Part shown: positions 6,126 to 15,426 of the stretch, piece by piece | How the letters are laid out: every line of letters begins with the position of its first letter | Position numbering within the stretch: position 1 is the stretch's first letter | IMG/VR virus record: IMGVR_UViG_3300036851_000028 | Location: 1-37,929 of that record | Strand: one strand, 5' to 3' | From: a virus | DNA length: 37,929 nucleotides | The notes under the pieces: model-generated | Told to the model about the DNA's origin: nothing | Databases searched by the model: none | What the model saw: only the letters and a program-made list of their open reading frames with translations | Translations under genes and position numbers: made by a program

Positions 6126-6956
6126 TCAGTATATCGTCGCAGAGTACAGTGTGCTTGCAAAGATATTTGAGTCATCATCAAATGGTTCAGTGTACCCCTG
6201 TGGAGAATTTGTAGGGGTGCCTGGAAGCTCAGCTGCATAGTTTCTGATAGACGTTGCGCCTGACGCTGTTACACCATTTGCAAAATCATTTAGTTCGCAA
6301 TACAGTTTAAGATTAGATGGGCTGATGAAGCGGCCAACGCCTTTCTTAGGATTGCCTAGTCCATATAGCTTATCAATATCAGAGCTAGTCAAAACATATC
6401 CTGTCCAGATGTAGGTTTCAGTTAGCCTCCCATTCCACCATCCACTGCGCCCACCACTAGAATTAAGCGCAGCCCCAAATCCAAGGTGTTGAATACAGGT
6501 ATCCTCTGGGCTTGCTTGCGCGTTTGTTAAGGCACCAGATAGGATAAGGGTTCCTATAGACGCCCCATTGACATAGCCGTAATAGGTACGGGCTGTTGGT
6601 CCTGTATAGCCTAAGACAAGATGGAACCATGTATTAGCTGTGAGGGTTACTGGTGAGGCTGTAGTCCAAGGACGATTCTGTCCGTTGTTCTCATCCTCCC
6701 AATCAGCAACGAATGTGCCGAGTGCCGTAGACCATCCAATCATGTAGTTGGCATTAAGGTTAGCTGGAGAGTCCGCTTCTCCAGACCCCTTACAAAGGAT
6801 TGGCTCAAGGTTTGTGCCGCCTGTTCCCGTCGAGATAGTAGTCCCATTCCCAGCACGATTAACCCATATAGACACAGCCCATGTGTTTCCGTTAAAGGCT
6901 ATGTTATGGCCGAAGGTAACGTAGGACGTATTTGCGGGTGTAAATGTGATAGCCAT
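6126..6956 (-). CDS. LamG/concanavalin-A-like tail or receptor-binding protein
   Basis: A 276-residue protein. Residues about 5-210 follow the laminin-G/concanavalin-like jelly-roll pattern: WAVSIWVNRAG, then a middle NTWFHLVLGYTG, YYGYVNGASIG and a late WWNGRLTETYIW, the usual order in LamG_3-type domains. These domains bind carbohydrate or mediate assembly in phage tails. It ends the fibre gene group and starts in a TAATG overlap with the gene upstream. No signal peptide. A role in host surface binding is inferred. Confidence 0.8.
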   Translation of the reverse strand: MAITFTPANTSYVTFGHNIAFNGNTWAVSIWVNRAGNGTTISTGTGGTNLEPILCKGSGEADSPANLNANYMIGWSTALGTFVADWEDENNGQNRPWTTASPVTLTANTWFHLVLGYTGPTARTYYGYVNGASIGTLILSGALTNAQASPEDTCIQHLGFGAALNSSGGRSGWWNGRLTETYIWTGYVLTSSDIDKLYGLGNPKKGVGRFISPSNLKLYCELNDFANGVTASGATSIRNYAAELPGTPTNSPQGYTEPFDDDSNIFASTLYSATIY

Positions 6957-7369
6957 TAGAGAAAGTATGTGTCTCGCCGTGGGTTTGGGAGTTTAAAACC
7001 GTTGTCTACAAAATCCTGGTATGTGAATCTAAGATTCCAGTGGCAGTCGTCACGGTTGGAGCAGTTAATTCTGTCAGTCCCGACATGATTTGTAATCATT
7101 ATGTCCGATTCGATAAGCTCCTTCGCCATCGGGTTATCGACATCAAACTGATAGTTGTTGTGCATCTTTCTCACGCAACCTAGTTTCATCAGGTGATCAA
7201 GAGTAAAGCCAAGTTTGTAAAATAGGTCATTGTGGATTTCGTTGTAATCAGTCTGACGAATAGCCATAAAACGCCCATTCGGTAAGATGGTGCCGCTGTG
7301 CCAGGTTTGGCCTTCTGGTAAAACCCTACTTGTGGTCTGAATCTTCTGGAAAATCTCATGCGGCGTCAT
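6956..7369 (-). CDS. Hypothetical protein downstream of the fibre
   Basis: A 137-residue protein beginning MTPHEIFQKI at ATG 7369 in an ATGA overlap with the long fibre gene. The same frame is open further upstream, but that part lies inside the fibre gene and looks like a shadow. The protein contains LPNGRFMAIRQTDYNEIH, LGFTLDHLMKLGCVR and a CSNRDDCHWN segment. It is a soluble alpha/beta-looking protein. The position suggests a fibre chaperone or accessory protein; no family recognised. Confidence 0.65.
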   Translation of the reverse strand: MTPHEIFQKIQTTSRVLPEGQTWHSGTILPNGRFMAIRQTDYNEIHNDLFYKLGFTLDHLMKLGCVRKMHNNYQFDVDNPMAKELIESDIMITNHVGTDRINCSNRDDCHWNLRFTYQDFVDNGFKLPNPRRDTYFL

Positions 7370-9876
7370 AGCCCAACCTCGACTAGCATTTGTGTGACTG
7401 TTAGCGAATCGGCTGAGTGTGTTGCCGCGGCAAACGTGACAGTGACGGATATAGCCTCGGAGTTGGTGCTTATCGTTGCATCGGTTCCAATATTCACGCT
7501 TGATGCAGCCGTTGCCCCATAAATCAATTTTGCTCTGGCTTTTGTAGCCGTTGTGCTTGTCCCAACAATGGGGATCATTCCTGATATCGTTGTACCTGAA
7601 TTGTTGGCCCAACTATAAGCCGCTTGAGCGATAACAGTTGACCCCTTTTTAATCTTGATGGTTGGTGCAGGTGTAAAACTTCCGTTTTGGGCTTGAGCAA
7701 ATGTAATGCTGATACGGAGTACCTTACCAGCTAAGAAAAAGTTGGATGGAAGGATAAGCGTCCCGACGCCTGTAGGTGTTACGGTTTGCTCTGTAGTTAA
7801 GTCACCCGTTGCCGTGGCCCCGTCTGCCGTAGCGACAAATATCGTTCTCCAGTCGTATTGCTTAATCCCGTCCACAAAGTTCGTCATGCACTTTTGCGTT
7901 GAATCGTTCCAATGATCGCCATCAACCGGAGAAGTCGGCGCTGTTCCGGCTGGGACGTTAAAAGACTGGTCTGCCGTCGTAGCGGCGGTGAACGTGATAC
8001 CAAGCGGGATAGTTGCCGATATAGACGGGACGCCAGTGCCAGATGTAACGAGAAGCGCATTATTTGCCGTCGCGAGACCCGCGACGACGTTTGCCGATGA
8101 AGAGTAAAGAATTTGGCTTACTGTCGTGGTCGATGGGTAGGTTGCGGTCGAAAAAGACGGAGCGGCGGCGGCGTTTGATTGGAGGATGTTCCCAGTCGTT
8201 CCAGGTCCGGCCAGAATAGAAGGAACGCCTGTGGCGCTTGTGACAAGAAGCCCGTTGTTGGCTGTGGCTAAACCCGTTATCGTGTTCGTGCCAGACGAAT
8301 AAAGAATCTGGCTAACCGTTGTACTAGCCGGATAGGTCGCACTTGACCATGCGGGATTGGCGTTGTTACCTGAGAGCAGCGCTCGGTTTGTTGCCCCGAC
8401 ATCGGCCACGGCCATGACACGCTGTGCGGCTGTGGAGGTGCTGTAAAAAAGACCTGATGTTGTTGTCCACATATCCCCAGCAACAGGCGATGATTTTGCG
8501 GTTTGGTTCGCGATGTTAATCGCTGCTACCGTGGATGAACCGCCACCGAATTTCGATTTTGATGTGCTGCCAGCGGGTGCGGCGATACCAAAACCTACGG
8601 TGGAATTGGCAGCTGATGTATTAATTAGGTTTGAATCGGCAGAACCCTTCACGATGAATATGTCTGCTGCAGTACTTCCAGAGGCGTTGTTGACGATTAA
8701 GCCTGATGTGATTGTGGATTGCCCGGACTGACCGGATAAGGTAAGACCAGTTGTGCCTGTCATAGACATTTGAGAGCCGCCATATGTCCCGAGCTTGATT
8801 GTACCTATAACTTCGAGAGCTACAGTCGGAATCTGATCGGACCCAATGATTATAGTTCCTGGGATTCTTACACCCTCGTCAGTACCGCCATCTGCCGTAC
8901 CTTGAATTTGAAGCCATGTGCCAACGGCACCAGTCTGGCTTCCTACAAGCTTTGGAAGTGATAGATATTTTGGGCTTGCAGTTGCATTCCATTGGAGGCC
9001 ATCCGCATAGCTTAATGAGACAGCTCCGTTAAAGGAGTTACTTGCCCACGCTGCTATAAATCCTGTCCCACCCGTGTCAGTTGTTGCATAGTCATTTGAT
9101 ACAAGCGACTTGTTACCAAACCCTGCATAGTCGTAATATCTTAGATTTGCGCTGGCTCCAAACGCACCAGCATTATTAAATTGGACTTGTGTATCTGATC
9201 CGGCAGGGGTTCCAGCTACATCAGCAGCATTAGACCATTGTCCTGTAGAGGAGTTATAAGAGAGGACTTGCCCGTTTGTAGGACTAGAAAGGTTTACATC
9301 TGTTAAGGCATTGAGATTCGTTGCGCCTGGGCCACTACCGCCACCCATCTTAGTTATAGTCTTATTGATAGCAACGGGAAGATTCTTAATGTGTACGGCG
9401 TCTATCTTAGGCCCATCTGTGTCCACATCGTTGATCTTGTCAATTATCTGCTCACCTGAATCTGGGCTTCCGTCCTTACCTGGGAGGCCGTCCTTCCCAT
9501 CAACTCCATCCTGCCCATTCAGACCGTTTAACCCATCTTTAGGAGCCGGAATAGAAGCCAACACGCTTGCCTTAATAGCCTCCTCATCAGCATCTTTTCC
9601 ATCAACTCCATCCTTGCCAGGCGGTCCTACAATAGGATCTGGTATATGTGGCAATAGCAGCTCAACCACCTCATTTTTAGTCGGAACAGGTCCGGTCTCC
9701 CCCCTATCCCCTTTCTCACCCTTTGGCCCAATCTCACCTTCCTTGTACTTAACCAGATCAACGACAACCTTAGCAGGAGGAATAGGCTGCATGACTGGCA
9801 CGATACTAGTCGCCTCTCTAAGCTGATACTCTCTGAGTAACTTATCTCTATAAGCCTTAAGCTTATCAATCATCAT
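7366..9876 (-). CDS. Long tail fibre with collagen-like N-terminal region
   Basis: An 836-residue protein. Residues 1-46 are helical. Collagen-type Gly-X-Y runs lie at about 47-62, 84-95 and 115-137. A conserved module at 138-178 (DGPKIDAVHIKNLP) is shared with the protein at 14635-15426. The long middle is Ser/Thr/Ala/Gly-rich beta repeats, including two copies of a TVSQILYSS...LATANN unit. The end is a beta-rich domain closing with QMLVEVGL. This is a typical trimeric fibre layout: virion attachment at the N-terminus, receptor-binding tip at the C-terminus. No signal peptide, unlike the next gene upstream. Start and stop are both ATGA-coupled. Confidence 0.82.
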   Translation of the reverse strand: MMIDKLKAYRDKLLREYQLREATSIVPVMQPIPPAKVVVDLVKYKEGEIGPKGEKGDRGETGPVPTKNEVVELLLPHIPDPIVGPPGKDGVDGKDADEEAIKASVLASIPAPKDGLNGLNGQDGVDGKDGLPGKDGSPDSGEQIIDKINDVDTDGPKIDAVHIKNLPVAINKTITKMGGGSGPGATNLNALTDVNLSSPTNGQVLSYNSSTGQWSNAADVAGTPAGSDTQVQFNNAGAFGASANLRYYDYAGFGNKSLVSNDYATTDTGGTGFIAAWASNSFNGAVSLSYADGLQWNATASPKYLSLPKLVGSQTGAVGTWLQIQGTADGGTDEGVRIPGTIIIGSDQIPTVALEVIGTIKLGTYGGSQMSMTGTTGLTLSGQSGQSTITSGLIVNNASGSTAADIFIVKGSADSNLINTSAANSTVGFGIAAPAGSTSKSKFGGGSSTVAAINIANQTAKSSPVAGDMWTTTSGLFYSTSTAAQRVMAVADVGATNRALLSGNNANPAWSSATYPASTTVSQILYSSGTNTITGLATANNGLLVTSATGVPSILAGPGTTGNILQSNAAAAPSFSTATYPSTTTVSQILYSSSANVVAGLATANNALLVTSGTGVPSISATIPLGITFTAATTADQSFNVPAGTAPTSPVDGDHWNDSTQKCMTNFVDGIKQYDWRTIFVATADGATATGDLTTEQTVTPTGVGTLILPSNFFLAGKVLRISITFAQAQNGSFTPAPTIKIKKGSTVIAQAAYSWANNSGTTISGMIPIVGTSTTATKARAKLIYGATAASSVNIGTDATISTNSEAISVTVTFAAATHSADSLTVTQMLVEVGL
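8012..8342 (-). repeat. Internal duplication in the fibre gene
   Basis: Two diverged units, at about 8207-8342 and 8012-8150, encode ATYPxxTTVSQILYSSxxN followed by GLATANNxLLVTSxTGVPSI. The units are about 60 residues each and joined by a Gly/Ala linker. Boundaries are approximate. The duplication probably lengthens the shaft. Confidence 0.75.
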
Positions 9877-11906
9877 GCTATCTCGGTCTCGATAGTTATC
9901 TGCTGTGAGTTGTCAACTGCCCCATTTCGGTAGTAGCCCTTCGTATTGGTGTATAAGGCAGAGTCATAATCGTTGTTCTCGCCTCTCCAATACTTATTGT
10001 AAATGTTCCCGAATTGAGGGCTAGTGCCGGAGACTCCTTCAACGTATTTGGCTACGTTGGTCTCTGTCAGTGTGTAGGAACAGCCTCCGCACTCCTCTAT
10101 GGCGCTAGTGCTGTAGGAGGTGTGATTCTTGTCCAAGGCTATAATCGAGTCATCTACAATGGCCTTTCCAGGTTCACCTGCAGTGCCATTGCTTGATGTT
10201 GTTGCAGAAAACCCATCTGAAGTCCCTGTGGAAAAGTAAGTACCTGTGATAGTCTCAGGGTTTGTGAATGTTCCACCGTTAAATATATAAAGCGTTCCTG
10301 ATGAGGCGTTACCAGTGAAATCAGCTATTTTGGCCGTGACTCCAGACGTTCCGCCTGTGATTACACTTCCAATAATAGGAACGCTGCCAGTCCCTCCGGT
10401 GTATGTCAGACTCTTTATTGTCTCGTTATCAAAGCGGTAAGGATAAGCACTATTGACCATCGTGGAAAACTCAATGTCTACAGAGCCACCTACCCAGAAT
10501 ACAGCAGGGGAGCCGTCTGAATATTGTGTCAAGTCTCCCTCTTTGACCCATCCACCAAGGACGTTGTAGTAATAGACCTTGCCGTGCCAGTTACGCCAAG
10601 GACGTTGACCGTCACGCATTGAGATTGAATTAATAACTGAGTGTGGCCCACCTTTTAGGTCGAGTGCCCCGTCCTGCGTATCGAAGAATTTACAGCCATC
10701 AAAGTTCATGTTAGAAGTCAATGTTTCTGTAGCCCCTCCATCCCCATTGTCATAAGTCGTGCCACGAGGCATAGCGAACTTCTCAAATGTACAGTTAATG
10801 AACCAGCCGTTATAAATTGGGCTTGTCGTACCGCCAGTCTGAAACCCCATAGCTATCTCATCACCGTTGATGAACTGGCCGTTGAAGTAGGAGTTAGCTA
10901 CTGTGAAGTTATGGATGCCAAGGTCAAGACGAACACCGCGCTTCGAAACATAGTCCCAGTCGCATCCGTCTATGATTAGACCGCGAGAGCCAGTAGCGCA
11001 TCGGTAGCCTGTCGTGCATGTCGCATCACCATGAAAGCGGAAGACCTCACGATTGTGGATGCCATCAACATTCTTGATGTAAATATGGTTATTAGTCCCG
11101 TTCTGTGCAGAGACAGCTAACTCATATCGTGATAGATTTAGATTCATAATCTTTATGCCGTCAACACCTGAGTTGAGCGAGATAAAGGCGTTACCTGTGG
11201 CGAAGTTGTTTCCACCAGTTGTAGCCAGAGCAGGGACTTCTCTATCGCCTACAAATGAGGCGTAAGTAGAAGAACTAGTCTGGTAGGTATATTTCCCATT
11301 CCCTTGATCGTTGAGAGCGGACAGAGACCCATCACCCTTAATGATGGTGTATGTAATCTTCTTGTAGGTCATCGTACCTGTACCATTCGATGTCAGATCA
11401 ATGGCTGGTCCGTTCTCATAACGGGCTATCTTGAAGGTGTTAGTATCCTTATCACGCACAAATACATCTATCTCATTACCAGCTTGAGATCCTATCTGCG
11501 AATCAAAGCTGCGCGTCGTAATACCTCCTATTCCTGCCGGAAGGAGGCCGCCTGAGACTTCAAGCTGGATTGCATCCCCATCTGAGAGGCCATGCGATGT
11601 GGCTGTGAAGCGGTCTGTAGCACTCGATGCTGTGAACGTGACACCAGAGCCAACAGAGCCCTCAGAAGCCGTAGTAACTGTAAGTGGCCCAGTAAATGAC
11701 TCATTGTCTAAGTCAGCCAGGTAAAATGTGTCGCCAGACGCACCAGCCGCCCAAGCCGTCGTGAAGTTGGCACTTGAGAAAGCGGCTGTAGTTGTGCAGA
11801 CTGTTCCATCAGATGGGGCCGCACCTGTGTCGGTCAGACAATGAGTGGCGGCGAGGGTTGGTGCCGATATTGTTAAGAATGTAAACATTAAGTAAATATG
11901 CTTCAT
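9873..11906 (-). CDS. Secreted beta-helix (pectate-lyase-like) protein
   Basis: A 677-residue protein. The N-terminus is a canonical Sec signal peptide (MKHIYLMFTFLTISAPTLAA, cleavage after TLA). Residues about 60-200 are beta-rich. About 220-480 show right-handed beta-helix spacing (KIMNLNLSRYEL, HIYIKNVDGIHN, LIIDGCDWDYVSKRGVRLD, FTVANSYFNGQ, WFINCTFEKF). The C-terminal about 200 residues are mixed beta. It resembles polysaccharide lyases and tailspike depolymerases, but catalytic residues cannot be set. A signal peptide on a gene in a fibre operon is unusual and suggests export from the infected cell. A horizontally acquired bacterial surface protein is the alternative. ATGA overlaps on both sides. 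Confidence 0.78.
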   Translation of the reverse strand: MKHIYLMFTFLTISAPTLAATHCLTDTGAAPSDGTVCTTTAAFSSANFTTAWAAGASGDTFYLADLDNESFTGPLTVTTASEGSVGSGVTFTASSATDRFTATSHGLSDGDAIQLEVSGGLLPAGIGGITTRSFDSQIGSQAGNEIDVFVRDKDTNTFKIARYENGPAIDLTSNGTGTMTYKKITYTIIKGDGSLSALNDQGNGKYTYQTSSSTYASFVGDREVPALATTGGNNFATGNAFISLNSGVDGIKIMNLNLSRYELAVSAQNGTNNHIYIKNVDGIHNREVFRFHGDATCTTGYRCATGSRGLIIDGCDWDYVSKRGVRLDLGIHNFTVANSYFNGQFINGDEIAMGFQTGGTTSPIYNGWFINCTFEKFAMPRGTTYDNGDGGATETLTSNMNFDGCKFFDTQDGALDLKGGPHSVINSISMRDGQRPWRNWHGKVYYYNVLGGWVKEGDLTQYSDGSPAVFWVGGSVDIEFSTMVNSAYPYRFDNETIKSLTYTGGTGSVPIIGSVITGGTSGVTAKIADFTGNASSGTLYIFNGGTFTNPETITGTYFSTGTSDGFSATTSSNGTAGEPGKAIVDDSIIALDKNHTSYSTSAIEECGGCSYTLTETNVAKYVEGVSGTSPQFGNIYNKYWRGENNDYDSALYTNTKGYYRNGAVDNSQQITIETEIA

Positions 11907-12025
11907 CGATACACCTCAATAACTGCCACAGGTGTCGTGTTGCCATTATTACATTGTGGTAACGACTCGGAACGTGATGTCGCAATGAGCGCAAGAAGCA
12001 TTAAAAGACCTATTAGTTTTCTCAT
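11903..12025 (-). CDS. 40-residue secreted mini-protein
   Basis: The product begins MRKLIGLLMLLALIATS, a short Lys/Arg start and hydrophobic core as in a Sec signal peptide, followed by about 23 polar residues with one Cys. AGGAGC precedes the ATG. The stop overlaps the start of the beta-helix gene by ATGA. It is the shortest of four neighbouring genes with export signals. Function unknown. Confidence 0.65.
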   Translation of the reverse strand: MRKLIGLLMLLALIATSRSESLPQCNNGNTTPVAVIEVYR

Positions 12026-12027
12026 TA

Positions 12028-12771
12028 TTATGCTCCTACTAATGTACCTTGACGACGACGGGCTACACTAGCAGCTTTGAATGTTCCAATAGCTGCAGCC
12101 CAATCTCTTATATCGGATCCTGTAGGATCAAACTTAACGGCTGTAGTAGCCGCAACAATCTTGTATCCAGTTGTGGAGTTATTGGCGTCCCTTGTCTCTG
12201 TCCAGCCAGTACCAGGGGTAAATGTAGCAGTTCCACCCGTTTGAGCACCACCGATACAGATTTCATCAGCCTGTGCAAGCGTGGCTGTTAAGCCTGAGTC
12301 TATAGCAGTGCCATTTCCTTCTCCAGTTGATGACTTGTCAAAAGGGGATGACGTAGCTGCTCCAGAGATCTCAAATATCGTCATTCTTACATTCATCGGA
12401 TCTTCACCTGGAGCATGGATGACTACGGCGGTTACTGTACTGATGGAAGCAGCATTAGCCGTATACCTCTGCCAGACATGCTCAGAACCAGATCCAGAGT
12501 TCTGTTTGTATGGATGCCCGATTGAGTAAGTGTTAGTACCGTCTGTACAAGATGAGAATGATGCGGCATCAGTTGAACCAGCCGACAGACCAAACGCTGT
12601 TATCTCAGCAACGATAAGGTTCCCAGCGGTTGTGGGCGCATCAAAAGTTACGGCGAGTGTGTCGTTTGTTGTTGACTGACCATTCTTAGTCTGAACGACA
12701 GCAATGGCTGCGTAGACAGGAGATGTTATGAGAATGAAGACAGCGAGTAAGAGGCCTAGACGCTTAGTCAT
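12028..12771 (-). CDS. Secreted beta-sandwich-like protein
   Basis: A 247-residue protein from ATG 12771, chosen because MTKRLGLLLAVFILITSPVYA is a clear Sec signal peptide (AxA-type site VYA). An upstream in-frame start at 12849 would bury it. The mature part starts AIAVVQTKNGQSTTNDTLAV and is Ser/Thr/Gly-rich beta throughout, with GNLIVAEITAFG, then TVTAVVIHAPG and GWTETRDANNSTTGYKI, as in surface or fibre domains that recur in environmental phages. Start overlaps the previous stop by 8 bases. Role unknown; exported adhesin-like or virion protein. Confidence 0.72.
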   Translation of the reverse strand: MTKRLGLLLAVFILITSPVYAAIAVVQTKNGQSTTNDTLAVTFDAPTTAGNLIVAEITAFGLSAGSTDAASFSSCTDGTNTYSIGHPYKQNSGSGSEHVWQRYTANAASISTVTAVVIHAPGEDPMNVRMTIFEISGAATSSPFDKSSTGEGNGTAIDSGLTATLAQADEICIGGAQTGGTATFTPGTGWTETRDANNSTTGYKIVAATTAVKFDPTGSDIRDWAAAIGTFKAASVARRRQGTLVGA

Positions 12772-14638
12772 CCCATGTCCCAGTAAAGCATATCGTGCAC
12801 CAAGTAGGTGTGCTGGCGACTGATGCAACATCAACGTCAACCCTATCACCTGCTGCTATTGTAGCATCACCATTAAGCGCTGTATCGGTTGCAACGCCTG
12901 CTGCTGGGGCTAGATCAACGCTGTCCATATCTGCTGGGGTGCCGTCATCAACCTGAAGCATGAGTGTCACGGTCTGGTCAGATTCAGCCCAAAGCTTAGT
13001 TACGGTAAACTGGTTAGCAGTGTTATTAATCCATATGCTCTTATCGTCATCTGTGGCAACAGGGCTGGCTGGTAGACGATAACAGATCGTGTGAGTATAG
13101 AGTTCTACATCTGCGTCCATTAGGCCACTAGTCACTGTTAGGCTACGTCCACCCATTGCGTTTATCTCGGTTTGAACAAAGGCTGACGTAGCAAGAGACG
13201 TGTCATTGTCATCTGCTGAAGGCGTGGAAGTGGTTGTCGGACTTGCAAGGCTTAGAACGCCAGAGCTGACTTCTATAACACCGTTTGTGCGGTCATTGTA
13301 GATGTCGATATAGTCCACGCCATCACCCGAAACGATCATCAAATGTGGGTCATCGTCCAATAGTGCGAGACTATATGGGGAAGAGGTTGGTGTCAGAACT
13401 AAATAGCCGCTCTGCGCCGCACTAGAACCTGCAATCACATCGAGTTCAAAGTGGTCGTTGCCAGTTGTTTCCCAGGACAGTTGTGCATCTGCCGACGCCC
13501 CGAGATATACAAAGCGGTCATCTGTGAAGCCAAGATCGCCTGACATTTCATCCGAGGTATTAAGGACGTAAGAATCGGAGATTTCTGTTGTGCCGATGCA
13601 GTCCGTACAAATGAGGTCATCAGCTTCAACTGCGTTACTCGCCGCTGTTATTGTCTTATTTGTGAGCGTGTCAGTCGTGGCTTTGCCTACGAGCGTGTCA
13701 GTTGCATTTGGAAAGGTGATAGTCTTGTCCGTTGAAACTGGATCTGGGATTGCAAAATAGAGTTCAATCGTGTCTGCCGTAGCGCCCTCAGCTACGAATC
13801 CGTTTAAAGCGAATGCAAGTTCATTGGCTGAAAGGGCTATGTCACCAGACGCTGCGTTGTAATTAAACTTAGTCGTTACGTCATCAGGAGTTGAACCAGT
13901 ATCTAATGACCAATCCATGTATATATTATCGAGAAGGTTAGTGTCTGTCGCCGCTGAAGAATTAACTGTGACTGAGTCTCCGCCGCTTCCTAGCGTTTCA
14001 ATCTTATCGCGTACAGCATCTTTGGTCGGAACAGTCAAATCACCATTCCATCCTGTCGCATCGTAAACTTCAGTAGGAACCTTAACATCAATTCCGCTAA
14101 ATTCAACTACCGATACTCCTGTACTAGAGGTCCATATAGCGGTGTTAGAGGTTGTTTCTAGGTCAAGTATCAGGTCTTCAAAGCCAGTTGATAGTATCTT
14201 AAGCGTCGTAGCTGAGGCAAAGTTAAACTTATACCCATTAGAGCCTTTAACCTCAGTTCCAGATACAACAAGAGGATGGGATAGCGTGAAGTCCACTCCA
14301 TCGTATGTAAGAGTGCCATCTCCTCCTGCATTATTATAAGTCTGGACAGTGCCTTGGGTTCCATCAAAGCAGGCTCCTGTGGTACAGTCTCCTACTGATG
14401 TTACATCCCCTGAGCCTCCTACAGCCTGATCAATGAACTCTTCTCCAGCATCCTTTGTATTATCACAATCAGTATCACCGTAGAGCCTATCTCCTGTGAC
14501 TCCTATGCAAGAGGCGCTACCGTCTGTGTTTGAGCCAAGTTGTACTCTAGTCCTAGCAACAACTATGTCGGTATTAGTCCTAGCATAAGCAGGTACGGAC
14601 AGTAGCATGAGCATCACAAATATGGCTAATTTCTTCAT
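12764..14638 (-). CDS. Tail-fibre-like protein with signal peptide
   Basis: A 624-residue protein. The signal peptide is MKKLAIFVMLMLLSVPAYA (site AYA). A Cys-containing segment follows (ASCIGVTGDRLYGDTDCDN), then a long beta-rich shaft of Thr/Ser/Asp/Gly. It includes the phage-fibre phrase TDTLTNKTITAA at about residues 320-335 and YLVLTPTSSPYSL, and ends in a small domain with two Cys (TWCTICFTGTWDD). TDTLTNKTI is a hallmark of phage fibres, so the combination with a Sec signal is the odd feature. ATGA overlap with the collagen-like gene upstream. Confidence 0.75.
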   Translation of the reverse strand: MKKLAIFVMLMLLSVPAYARTNTDIVVARTRVQLGSNTDGSASCIGVTGDRLYGDTDCDNTKDAGEEFIDQAVGGSGDVTSVGDCTTGACFDGTQGTVQTYNNAGGDGTLTYDGVDFTLSHPLVVSGTEVKGSNGYKFNFASATTLKILSTGFEDLILDLETTSNTAIWTSSTGVSVVEFSGIDVKVPTEVYDATGWNGDLTVPTKDAVRDKIETLGSGGDSVTVNSSAATDTNLLDNIYMDWSLDTGSTPDDVTTKFNYNAASGDIALSANELAFALNGFVAEGATADTIELYFAIPDPVSTDKTITFPNATDTLVGKATTDTLTNKTITAASNAVEADDLICTDCIGTTEISDSYVLNTSDEMSGDLGFTDDRFVYLGASADAQLSWETTGNDHFELDVIAGSSAAQSGYLVLTPTSSPYSLALLDDDPHLMIVSGDGVDYIDIYNDRTNGVIEVSSGVLSLASPTTTSTPSADDNDTSLATSAFVQTEINAMGGRSLTVTSGLMDADVELYTHTICYRLPASPVATDDDKSIWINNTANQFTVTKLWAESDQTVTLMLQVDDGTPADMDSVDLAPAAGVATDTALNGDATIAAGDRVDVDVASVASTPTWCTICFTGTWDD

Positions 14639-15426
14639 GGCAGGAAACTCCCCTTCTCAACCCAAGAACTAGATTCTCGTCTCTCTATCAAAAAGTCAGT
14701 CCCATTAACATACATTCTCCAAGAACCGTCTGTTCCTGAATCTCCGAAGTAGAGATAGTTTCCACTGTTTATTGTTACTGTGCTACCAGAGCTAATACCT
14801 CCAAGCACGCCAAGGTTTACACCTTGAAGTCCGCTCATCTTAGTTATTGTACGGTTAACGGCTTGAGGAAGATTCTTGATATGCGAGGCGTCGATCTTCG
14901 GACCGTCTGCATCAAGCTCATTGATCTTAGCTACTATCTCCTCGCCTGTGTCGGGGGAGCCGTCTCTACCGTCTCGACCAGGCATGCCATCTCGTCCATC
15001 AATAGGGACTGGAATGTAGGGAATGAGGTCAGTAAGTATCTCCTCACGACTAGGCGCATCTATGCCATCTCTACCGGGCCTGCCAGGGATAGGGGCAGGG
15101 ATAATGGGCGCTATGATGGCCCTGGCCTCTTCTGGGGTGTATGCAGACTCGCCCTTCGGACCAGGTTCTCCCTTTTCGCCTGTATCCCCTTTAATTGAAG
15201 CCAGGAAGGACGATATGAAGCCATAGGCTTCTCCAGAGCGTTTAAGATCGGGGACTATAGATTTGAGTGTAGATGCCGTATCAGAAGATGATTGGTTTAA
15301 GTCACTAAGTTGTTTATTTGCCAATAGTTCTGAGGTTTCTATAGACTTGAGCGTAGATCCAAGTATGATGTCTTGAGGAGAAGCTTTTTGAGCTTGACGA
15401 GGTTCTATTGGTGCATTAGGATTCAT
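14635..15426 (-). CDS. Collagen-like tail adaptor or short fibre
   Basis: A 263-residue protein. An N-terminal helical region (about 1-78) is followed by Gly-X-Y runs at 80-94, 115-123 and 143-156. A conserved module at 156-197 (DGPKIDASHIKNLPQ) is nearly the same as in the long fibre at 7366-9876. A C-terminal beta domain ends in GTDFLIERRESSSWVEKG, common at the tip of phage fibre proteins. No signal peptide. It probably docks to the tail and carries or competes with other fibres. ATGA coupling on both ends. Confidence 0.8.
   Translation of the reverse strand: MNPNAPIEPRQAQKASPQDIILGSTLKSIETSELLANKQLSDLNQSSSDTASTLKSIVPDLKRSGEAYGFISSFLASIKGDTGEKGEPGPKGESAYTPEEARAIIAPIIPAPIPGRPGRDGIDAPSREEILTDLIPYIPVPIDGRDGMPGRDGRDGSPDTGEEIVAKINELDADGPKIDASHIKNLPQAVNRTITKMSGLQGVNLGVLGGISSGSTVTINSGNYLYFGDSGTDGSWRMYVNGTDFLIERRESSSWVEKGSFLP

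Noticed and set aside
7370-7612. N-terminal extension of the hypothetical gene at 6956-7369
   Set aside because: It overlaps the fibre gene in another frame; its His/Cys/Asn-rich sequence looks like a shadow, and the ATGA at 7369 is the normal coupling here.
9311-9826. Long plus-strand frame opposite the collagen-like part of the fibre
   Set aside because: It is the antisense of Gly-X-Y repeats (Pro/Ser-rich), which stays open by codon bias; no ribosome site or context supports it.
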